From: Micromonospora sp. DSM 45708
GTDB lineage: Bacteria > Actinomycetota > Actinomycetes > Mycobacteriales > Micromonosporaceae
Assembly: GCF_039566955.1 (NCBI RefSeq)
Contig: NZ_CP154796.1
Coordinates: forward strand, 1,612,001-1,676,000
Length of the DNA: 64,000 nucleotides
Direction: 5' to 3'
This document shows positions 20,399-27,560 of this stretch, piece after piece (within the stretch, counting starts at the first letter, position 1; the number at the start of each line of letters is the position of its first letter). Both the position numbers and the translations under genes were made by a program. The notes below the pieces were generated by a model that had not been told where the DNA came from, made no database searches, and worked only from the letters and a program-made list of their open reading frames with translations.

Positions 20399-21748
20399 GT
20401 GCGCCTGTCTGACCTGCGCGGACGCTCTGTGGCGATCTGGGGTACGGGGCGTGAGGGCATGGCCGCCGCCCGAGCGGTCGCCGCGCACGGTCCGGCCGGT
20501 CTCGTCGCGGTGGACGACCGGGCGAACTTCCTGTCGCTGCCCTGGGACGGGCCGTTGGCGGAGTCCGCCCCGCTGGTCACCGGCGAGCAGGGCCTGCACG
20601 CGCTCACCGCCGCCGACGTGGTGGTCCGTTCTCCCGGCGTGCCGCAGACCCACCCGTGGATGATCGAGCTGCGGCGGCGCGGCATCCCGGTGACGCAGGG
20701 CACCGCGCTGTGGATGGCCGACCACGCCGACCGGACCATCGGGGTGACCGGCAGCAAGGGCAAGAGCACCACCTCCAGCCTGATCAGCCATCTGCTGGTC
20801 GCCGTCGGCCGCCCGAACGTGTTCGGCGGCAACATCGGCGTGCCGACGCTGCAACTGCCCGAGGCGGAGCTGTACGTGCTGGAGCTCTCCAGCTACCAGT
20901 GCAGCGACTTGACCGACTCACCGCGGATCTCCGTGGTCACCGCGTTGTTCCCGGAGCACCTGGACGCGCACGGCGGGGAGCGCGAGTACTACCGGGACAA
21001 GCTGAACCTGCTGGCACACGGCCCGCACGCGGTGGTGGTCAACGGCGCGGATCCCCGGCTGGCCGTGGAACTCGGCGACCGGGCGGCGATCCGCGCCGGC
21101 TCGCCGGACACCACCCACGTGGCGACCGGCCCGGACGGCACGCCCTGGTTCCACCTGCGGGACACACCGCTCTTCCCGCGCGCGGTGCTGCCCCTGGTCG
21201 GCCGGCACAACGAGGGCAACCTCTGCGTCGCGCTCGCGGTGCTCGACGTGCTCGGCGTGGACGTGGCGGCGCACAAGGACACGCTGGCGATCGCGGTCGC
21301 GGAGTTCCAGGGGCTGGCCCACCGCCTCACCGAGATCCCCGACCCGTCCGGGCTCACCTTCGTCGACGACACGCTCGCCACCAGCCCGTACGCGGCCATG
21401 CACGCCATCGACGCGTACGACGGACGGCCGTTGACGGTCATCCTCGGCGGCACCGACCGGGGGGTGGACTACGCCCCGCTCCGCGACCACCTCGCCGAGC
21501 GGGAGATCACCGTGATCGGCATCCCGGACAGCGGACCGCGCATCGTCGAGGCGCTGGCCGGGCTGCCGGGCGTACGGTGCGAGATCGTCGAGGACCTGTC
21601 CGACGCGGTGCGCCGGGCCCGCAAGGTCACCCCGACCGGTGGCGTCGTGCTGTTGTCGCCGGCCGCGCCCAGCTACGGCCGGTTCCGCAACTACGAGCAC
21701 CGCTCGGAGGCGTTCCGCGAGGCCATCGCGGACACCATGGCCGGCTGA
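20399..21748 (+). CDS. murD2: UDP-MurNAc-L-alanine--L-glutamate ligase MurD2
   Basis: Mur ligase of 449 residues with the MurD layout. The N-terminal UDP-binding Rossmann domain contains WGTGREG, the ATPase P-loop is GVTGSKGKSTTSSL and the central motif is LELSSYQCSD; the C-terminal domain carries the ILGGTDRGVDY motif. Ordinary MurD uses D-Glu. Because this gene is divergent from murL, it is best read as the MurD2 form, which adds L-Glu for later epimerisation in peptidoglycan precursor synthesis. GTG start with an AAGGAG site. About 70 bp separate the divergent starts, so both promoters share that region. Confidence 0.85.
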   Translation: MRLSDLRGRSVAIWGTGREGMAAARAVAAHGPAGLVAVDDRANFLSLPWDGPLAESAPLVTGEQGLHALTAADVVVRSPGVPQTHPWMIELRRRGIPVTQGTALWMADHADRTIGVTGSKGKSTTSSLISHLLVAVGRPNVFGGNIGVPTLQLPEAELYVLELSSYQCSDLTDSPRISVVTALFPEHLDAHGGEREYYRDKLNLLAHGPHAVVVNGADPRLAVELGDRAAIRAGSPDTTHVATGPDGTPWFHLRDTPLFPRAVLPLVGRHNEGNLCVALAVLDVLGVDVAAHKDTLAIAVAEFQGLAHRLTEIPDPSGLTFVDDTLATSPYAAMHAIDAYDGRPLTVILGGTDRGVDYAPLRDHLAEREITVIGIPDSGPRIVEALAGLPGVRCEIVEDLSDAVRRARKVTPTGGVVLLSPAAPSYGRFRNYEHRSEAFREAIADTMAG

Positions 21749-21763
21749 CCGGGCCGCGCGGCA

Positions 21764-22528
21764 GTGGACTTCACCTTCGCCACCGCGCCCGGATCGGAGC
21801 GGCCCAACGAGGACCACGTCGTCGTGTCGCCCGACTGGGCGATCGTGCTGGACGGCGTCACCCGGCCGCCCGATCTGGACACCGGCTGCGTGCACGGTCC
21901 GGCATGGCTGGTGCGGGAGCTGGGCGACTGCCTGGTGGGCGCGTTGACGGCCGGCCCGGCGGCGCCGCTCGACCAGATCCTCGCCACCGCCATCGACCGG
22001 TTGCGGGGCCGCCACGGGGACCGCTGTGATCTGTCCGATCCGCACAGTCCGTCGTCGACCGTCGCCGTCGTCCGGGCCGCCGGTGACCACGTGGACTATC
22101 TGGTGCTGTGCGACTCGTCGGTGGTGTTCGAGAACGCGGACGGCGTCACGGTCGTCCATGACGACCGGGCCGACACCCTGCCGGCGTACGACCGGCACAC
22201 GGTGGCCCGGCTCCGCAACCGGCCGGGGGGCTTCTGGGTGGCGTCGACCGATCCGGCGGCGGCGGCCGAGGCGGTGACCGGCCGGGTGGCCCGCTCCGGG
22301 CTGCGCCGGTTGCTGCTCTGCACCGACGGCGTCTCCCGGCTGACCGAGTTCTTCGGGCTCGGTTGGGCGGAGGTGTTCGGGATCGCCGAGCGGTCCGGTC
22401 CCGGCGCCGTCATCGACGCCGTCCGCCGGTACGAGAGCAGCCGCCCGGAACTGTTGGCGCGGCCGGGTCGGGGCCCGGTCAAGCAGCACGACGACGCGAC
22501 GCTCGCCGTGCTGCTTCCCCGCGCCTGA
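21764..22528 (+). CDS. PP2C-like serine/threonine phosphatase
   Basis: 254-residue single-domain PP2C (PPM) phosphatase. Metal-binding positions are conserved: Asp17 in RPNEDHV, Asp30 in LDGV, CTDG around residue 188 and the C-terminal HDDAT. The usual DGxGG loop is altered to LDGVTRPPD. No membrane segment is present, so it is cytosolic. The GTG start lies 15 bp after murD2 with a poor ribosome site, suggesting co-transcription. Target unknown; the link to cell-wall genes or to the conflict island downstream is only positional. Confidence 0.8.
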   Translation: MDFTFATAPGSERPNEDHVVVSPDWAIVLDGVTRPPDLDTGCVHGPAWLVRELGDCLVGALTAGPAAPLDQILATAIDRLRGRHGDRCDLSDPHSPSSTVAVVRAAGDHVDYLVLCDSSVVFENADGVTVVHDDRADTLPAYDRHTVARLRNRPGGFWVASTDPAAAAEAVTGRVARSGLRRLLLCTDGVSRLTEFFGLGWAEVFGIAERSGPGAVIDAVRRYESSRPELLARPGRGPVKQHDDATLAVLLPRA

Positions 22529-22701
22529 CCAGGCCACCTGAGCGGGGCGTCGTGTGGTGACGGAATTCCGACGGTGCTCTTGCCCTCCGATGTGGGCGAC
22601 GGTTCAATACTGCCGTTCTCGCCCACGCCGAGGACCATCGCCGGGCGTCACCCGCACCGATTCCACGAACGGGCGGCCGGTTCGACGGGAGGGTGCCAGC
22701 C

Positions 22702-23082
22702 GTGATCGAGGAGACGGGCGGTCCGATGTCCTCCGAGGACCTGTACCGGACGGCGGCCATGGACGCCAAGACGTTGCAGGACCGCATCCTCACGGCGGCC
22801 GGTCCCGGCGTCGACGTCAGTGACGGGCACGCGCCCGCGCAGGCCCTCGCCGACGCCCTCCTCGCCGTGGTGCAGGACCACCTGGCGCAGACCTCGGACG
22901 AGCACGACGTGGAGTTGTTCCTCGAGGTCAACGGCCGGCCGCCGGAGGACGTCACCGCCTGGCCGGTGAACATCCTGGCCGGCCTCGTCCTCCGCCGGAC
23001 CCCGGCCGCCGACCGGCACGCGATCTGCGAGCGCGCGGTGCAGATCGCGGCCCGGCGGCTCCGGTCGTCGTCCGGCGCCTGA
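22702..23082 (+). CDS. Small helical protein of unknown function
   Basis: 126 residues from the GTG at 22702, chosen because GGGAGGG (22687-22693) lies about 8 nt upstream. Mostly alpha-helical by composition, acidic in the middle, with a basic end (AARRLRSS). No recognised domain, signal or membrane segment. It sits between the PP2C-like and murB genes, all on the same strand, with about 170 bp upstream that could hold its own promoter. Confidence 0.65.
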   Translation: MIEETGGPMSSEDLYRTAAMDAKTLQDRILTAAGPGVDVSDGHAPAQALADALLAVVQDHLAQTSDEHDVELFLEVNGRPPEDVTAWPVNILAGLVLRRTPAADRHAICERAVQIAARRLRSSSGA

Positions 23083-23141
23083 CCGACGGGTCGCGTCGAG
23101 GAAGCCGCGGGCGTCGCTGGCCCGGTCAGTAGGCTGGCACG

Positions 23142-24155
23142 GTGACAACCACGTTTGCTGATCTGACCACGATGCGGGTCGGTGGTCCGATCGGTCGCCT
23201 GTACGTTCCGGAGACCACCCCCGATCTGCTCGACCTGTTGCGCCGGGCCACCGCCGCCGGTGACCCGCTGCTGGTCATGGGCGGCGGGTCGAACCTGGTG
23301 GTGGGCGACGTCGGCTGGGACGGCACGGTCGTCCGGATGGCGACCTCGGAGTTCCGCATCGACGGTGAGCGGGTGACCGCCGCCGCCGGCGTCGAGTGGG
23401 ACCGCCTGGTGGCGGCCACCGTCGACGCGGGGCTCGCCGGCCTGGAGGCGCTGTCCGGCATCCCCGGTCTGGTGGGCGGCACGCCGGTGCAGAACGTCGG
23501 CGCGTTCGGCACGGTGACCTCGGACGTGCTCGACTCGCTGGCCGTCTACGACCGGCAGACCGGCAGCCTGGAACGGTGGACGCCGGAGCGGTGCGGCTTC
23601 GGCAGCCACCGGCAGTCCGTCTTCAAGCACAGCGACCGCTGGGTCGTGGTGGAGGTGACGTACCGCCTGCGCCGCAGCGGTCAGTCGCGGCCGATCGAGT
23701 ACGCGGAGCTCGCGAAGCGGCTGGGCATCGAGGTGGGCGGCACCGCCGCGCCGGCGGACGTCCGCGAGGTCGTGCTCGCGCTGCGGCGCAGCCGCGCCAT
23801 GGTCCTCGACCCGGATGACCACGACACCTGGAGCGTCGGGTCGTTCTTCATCAACCCGGTGCTCGCCGAGGTGCCGGAGTCGGCCCGGGAGTGCCCCCGC
23901 TATCCGGACGTCAAGGGCACCAAGCTGCCGGCGGCCTGGTTGATCGAGCGGGCCGGCTTTCCCCGGGGCTACGGTCACGACTGGGGAAACGGCACGGTGG
24001 CGCTGTCCAGCCGGCACGCGCTCGCGGTGACCAATCGGGGTGGCGCCACCACGTCCGAGGTCATGAAGTTCGCGGCGCACATCCGCGCGGGCGTCGAGGC
24101 GCGTTTCGGTATCCGGCTGGGGCCCGAATGCGATCTCGTCAACTGTTCCTTCTGA
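23142..24155 (+). CDS. murB: UDP-N-acetylenolpyruvoylglucosamine reductase MurB
   Basis: FAD-dependent reduction of UDP-GlcNAc-enolpyruvate to UDP-MurNAc, the second committed peptidoglycan step. 337 residues, type I layout. The FAD-binding motif VMGGGSNLVVGD lies near residue 45. The catalytic serine is in WSVGSFFINPV and the C-terminal glutamate is in LGPECDLV. A TAGGCT hexamer 6 nt before the GTG start suggests leaderless expression. It lies near murL/murD2, so this is a small cell-wall precursor neighbourhood. Confidence 0.93.
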   Translation: MTTTFADLTTMRVGGPIGRLYVPETTPDLLDLLRRATAAGDPLLVMGGGSNLVVGDVGWDGTVVRMATSEFRIDGERVTAAAGVEWDRLVAATVDAGLAGLEALSGIPGLVGGTPVQNVGAFGTVTSDVLDSLAVYDRQTGSLERWTPERCGFGSHRQSVFKHSDRWVVVEVTYRLRRSGQSRPIEYAELAKRLGIEVGGTAAPADVREVVLALRRSRAMVLDPDDHDTWSVGSFFINPVLAEVPESARECPRYPDVKGTKLPAAWLIERAGFPRGYGHDWGNGTVALSSRHALAVTNRGGATTSEVMKFAAHIRAGVEARFGIRLGPECDLVNCSF

Positions 24156-24359
24156 TCGGCTTTTCTCGGCGTGTCGGTTAGCCGACAATGTGCCGGCACC
24201 GGCGCGGAGTGGTCGAAGTGATTGCGGTCGAGCTGGTCGAAGGCCTGAACGTCCGCCAATTCGCGACCGGATCGGATGACCGCCGGGCAACCGTTCCGGT
24301 GTCGGTACGCCGCTGACGGGCGACTTCACCGTAGGTGTCCTCGCCTATGGTGACTGTCG

Positions 24360-24698
24360 ATGAACGAGACCGGTGCTCCCCACCCCGCCGACATTCTGCA
24401 ATACGCCATCGACGCGTTGGACGACATCCGCGAGGCGACGCTCCCGCCGGAGAAGTGGGAACGGTTCGGCGGCTGTCTGGTGCTGATGAATGAGGCACTC
24501 GATCACCACGACCTGGCCGCCGTCAATCGGTACCGGCAACAGATCGAGGCGCTCGAGAATCTGCTGGGTGCCAAGGCGGACCTCGCCACGGATGTCCGGC
24601 AGTCGGTGCCGCTGCGGGAGCAGGCCGATCGTCTACGCGACCGGCTTCGCCGGGAGAAGGGGGACGGCTCGGGGCCGGACGACGGCCGGGGCCGATGA
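24360..24698 (+). CDS. CATRA-associated small protein (CATASP-like)
   Basis: 112-residue, highly charged, almost entirely alpha-helical protein with a probable coiled coil from about 60 to 105 and a disordered Gly/Asp/Arg tail. Size, composition and a 4-bp ATGA overlap with the next gene match what I recall of the small accessory protein in CATRA conflict systems. It has no enzymatic motif, so a regulatory or adaptor role for the larger CATRA protein is likely. The upstream region has TATGGT about 8 nt before the ATG and no ribosome site, so the operon may start leaderless here. Confidence 0.65.
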   Translation: MNETGAPHPADILQYAIDALDDIREATLPPEKWERFGGCLVLMNEALDHHDLAAVNRYRQQIEALENLLGAKADLATDVRQSVPLREQADRLRDRLRREKGDGSGPDDGRGR

Positions 24699-26149
24699 GG
24701 CTGCACGCGTACGCGCTCAACGCGTACACCTTCTTCGACGGCCTCCGGGACACCGGGGTCGCGACGCGGATCGTCGCGGCCTGCCGCGCCCTCGGCATGG
24801 CGGAGCCCGACCGCGTGCCGCTCGTGCACGCCGACGGCCTGCGGGCCCGGCAGCTCCTCACCGCCCCGGGCGACGGCACGTGGCAGGCGTTGCGGTACGC
24901 CACCACCCGCCTGGATGCGTTCCTGGTCTGCCTGGCGCCGGTGGACGGCGCCGCGGACTGGCGCGAACTCGACCGGACGTGGCGGGAGGCGGTGGGCGCG
25001 GCGGCCGACGAGGACTGCACCGGCCGGGTGCGGCTGTTCTACGCGCTGTACGACGGCGCCGGTGACGCCGACCAGCTCGCCGTCGCGGCGGAGGCCGCGC
25101 TGCCGGCCGGAGCGAACATCCGTGGGGAGGAACCGACCGAGCCGGTGCCCGGCACCTATCTGTGGGAGGTCCCGTCCCCCGACCCGGACCGCCCGGAACG
25201 CGTCCTGGTGCTGCTGGCGCCCACCGCCGGCGAGACGCTGAGCGACTCCTGGGTGTGGCCGGACGGCGACGCGCGACTCCGGCCGCTGCCCGGCTACCTC
25301 TGGGAGATGGCCAAGGTCCGCCACGAGGCCCGCCGGTTCGCGGAGCGCCGCTCGCAGGACCGACAGGCCCGGTTGTACGACCTCGCGTCACACGTCGAGG
25401 ACAGCGAGCGGACCGACCCCGAACCGACCGAGGCCCGGGAGGAGCGGCTCCGGAAACTCCGGCGGGAGACGGCGTTGGGCGCCGCCGACGAGGCCGACCT
25501 GCGCATCATGTCCCGGACGGTCACGGCCGAGGAGCACAACGCCCGGATCTGGCTGCGCGACTGGGCGGGCACGCTCGCGGTGCCGGACCGCCACGCCTGG
25601 GTCGAGGGCCTGGCCGGGCCGGTGGCCGCCGACCTGGAGTACGTGGCCTGGTTGCTGACCGAGATCGACGACGCGGCGGACACGGCGCGGTACACCGTGG
25701 CCTACGCGGAGCCGATGGCGCAGATCGGCGCCGCCGACCTGGAACGGCGGCTGCGCGCCCTCGCCGAACGCAACGAATTCCTCACCGCGCTGCACACCTC
25801 GGTCCTCGCCGCCGTCGGTCTGCTGCTGGCCGCGTCCCAGTCCCTCAGCTACGACTGGCCGATGTACGCGTCGCTGCGGGCGCCGTTCATCGTCTCGGTG
25901 GCCGCCGGCGGGCTGCTCCTGCTGCTCGCCACGACGCTCCGGTCGACCCGCCGGTTCTGGGTGGGACTGGCCACCGCCGGCTTCGCCGCCTCGCTGACCT
26001 GGTTCGTGGTGACCTGGCTGGTCCGGTGGCAGACCGCCCGTCCGCCCGAAGCGTCGGTCACCCGCGGCTGGTCGGCCGCCGCCGCGGCGGCGGCGCTCGC
26101 CGGCTGGCTGGGCCGACGGGCGATCAGGTCCCGACGGGAACTGCGATGA
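24695..26149 (+). CDS. CATRA conflict-system protein with C-terminal membrane region
   Basis: 484 residues. The N-terminal domain (about 1-215, starting MRLHAYALNAYTFFDGL) looks like the CATRA-N (caspase and TPR repeat-associated) domain. A charged helical linker follows (220-270), then a C-terminal domain with about four hydrophobic segments between roughly 360 and 475, so it should be anchored in the membrane. By family knowledge CATRA proteins accompany caspase-like and TPR proteins in NTP-dependent conflict systems, and such a protease is encoded by the convergent operon. The start overlaps the previous stop as ATGA, giving translational coupling. Identification is from memory of the family. 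Confidence 0.65.
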   Translation: MRLHAYALNAYTFFDGLRDTGVATRIVAACRALGMAEPDRVPLVHADGLRARQLLTAPGDGTWQALRYATTRLDAFLVCLAPVDGAADWRELDRTWREAVGAAADEDCTGRVRLFYALYDGAGDADQLAVAAEAALPAGANIRGEEPTEPVPGTYLWEVPSPDPDRPERVLVLLAPTAGETLSDSWVWPDGDARLRPLPGYLWEMAKVRHEARRFAERRSQDRQARLYDLASHVEDSERTDPEPTEAREERLRKLRRETALGAADEADLRIMSRTVTAEEHNARIWLRDWAGTLAVPDRHAWVEGLAGPVAADLEYVAWLLTEIDDAADTARYTVAYAEPMAQIGAADLERRLRALAERNEFLTALHTSVLAAVGLLLAASQSLSYDWPMYASLRAPFIVSVAAGGLLLLLATTLRSTRRFWVGLATAGFAASLTWFVVTWLVRWQTARPPEASVTRGWSAAAAAAALAGWLGRRAIRSRRELR

Positions 26150-26186
26150 CCCACCCCGACCGTGTGCGACGACCGCAGGAGGATCC

Positions 26187-27560
26187 ATGACCGTGATGAG
26201 CGCCGAGCGCCTCGAGGAACTCTGCCTGGCCCTGCGCCGAGGCGAGATCACCTGCGACGACGACCTGGTGGCCGCCATCGAGGCCGACGTGGTGGCCTAC
26301 GACCGTGACCCGCGCACCCAGTTGCCGCCCGACGACGTCGCCGAACTGTTGCCGCTGATGGGCTGGCTGATGTACGAGGCGACCTGGTCGGCCCTGGAGC
26401 GGATTCCGAACCGGCGCGGGAGCGACGGCGACCGGGACGGTAATCACGAGTGGATCCTGCGGATCGCGAACGCCGCCCGTGACCTGCCGTGGCCGGAGTT
26501 CGCCCCGCGGGCGTTGGGCGCGTTCCGTTCGCTGGCGCTCGCCGAGTCGAAGGAGGACACGCAGGCGTCCTACGACCGTGCGCAGGACGCCCACCAGAAG
26601 GCACGCGAGCGCCACGCCAGCCATCTCTCCTACCACCGGGATCCGAAGAACGTCCCCTCTCCGTTCGGCGGTTTCGAGCTGCACTACGACGAGATGCTGC
26701 TCCAGTTGGTGCTGGCCGAGACCGGGACCGCGTGCCGGATCGCGGAGCGGGTCATCGACCGGTGGGCGGAGGAGTTCGCGGTCGAGGGTGACGACGCGGA
26801 TCGGCAGCGCCGCGAGGAACGCATTCAGATGATCTTCAGTGATCTGTCGAAGGGCGCCGTCCGGGGCGAGGAGGCGCTCACGGCGGCCGAGCGCGTCGCG
26901 GAGCACGGCTTCGTCGACGAGCCGACGAAGGAGCGGCTGGCGATGCCCACCAGCTTCGTCAACCCGGGGATCATGACCGCCCGGGCCATCCTGCTGATGC
27001 TGGGGTTGTACCCGGAGATGCAGCGGCTCGGCTACTTCCCGCTCGGCGACGACGACTCCTGGGACGACAGCCGGAAGGCCCTGGCGGCGCGCTTCGACCA
27101 CGCCTACTCCAAGATCGAGAAGCCGATCCTCACCAGCGGGGGTCAGCCGCAGGAGCTGCGGCGCGGCCTCCGGCTCGCCGTGGTGCAGATCCGGTTGGCC
27201 GCCGGGCTGCTGATGCCGGGCCACCGGCTGCCCAGCACGCTGTCCTTCGCGCCGTGCCTGGCGCACGAGGTGCTCGACGACGACGCCGTGGAAGCCCTGT
27301 CCGCCTGGTTGACGGAGACGATCACCGACTCGAAGGGCCGGGAGACGCAGCGCAGCAACCTGCGCGGGTTCGGCGGCTCGATCATGCCCAACTTCTTCGA
27401 CGGCGTCGAGGAGTGTCGCGTCGCGTTCGGCGGCCGGCCCGGCTACCGCGCGTGGCGCGCGCGCTGGTTCATCCTCGACAAGTACGCCGACGAGCCGGGC
27501 CGGGCCGAGCGGGTGTCGGCCGTGCTGGGCCGGCCGGTGAACCGGACCCGCCCTATCTGA
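26187..27560 (+). CDS. Uncharacterised third protein of the CATRA operon
   Basis: 457 residues, acidic, predicted mainly alpha-helical, without signal peptide or membrane segment. I recognise no domain. Features visible are a charged helix-rich region at about 130-160, a histidine/arginine-rich patch (ARERHASHLSYHRDP) and a C-terminal conserved-looking stretch with NLRGFGGSIMPNFFDGVEEC. An AGGAGGA site lies 3 nt before the ATG at 26187, so GTG 26193 or ATG 26196 may be the true start. It is 37 bp after the CATRA gene and overlaps the 3' end of the convergent protease gene by 8 bp. Confidence 0.75.
   Translation: MTVMSAERLEELCLALRRGEITCDDDLVAAIEADVVAYDRDPRTQLPPDDVAELLPLMGWLMYEATWSALERIPNRRGSDGDRDGNHEWILRIANAARDLPWPEFAPRALGAFRSLALAESKEDTQASYDRAQDAHQKARERHASHLSYHRDPKNVPSPFGGFELHYDEMLLQLVLAETGTACRIAERVIDRWAEEFAVEGDDADRQRREERIQMIFSDLSKGAVRGEEALTAAERVAEHGFVDEPTKERLAMPTSFVNPGIMTARAILLMLGLYPEMQRLGYFPLGDDDSWDDSRKALAARFDHAYSKIEKPILTSGGQPQELRRGLRLAVVQIRLAAGLLMPGHRLPSTLSFAPCLAHEVLDDDAVEALSAWLTETITDSKGRETQRSNLRGFGGSIMPNFFDGVEECRVAFGGRPGYRAWRARWFILDKYADEPGRAERVSAVLGRPVNRTRPI

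Noticed and set aside
24156..24359. Possible tRNA or small RNA in the gap before the CATRA operon
   Set aside because: No cloverleaf, no strong hairpin and no promoter-terminator pair; only a weak -10-like box near the operon start.
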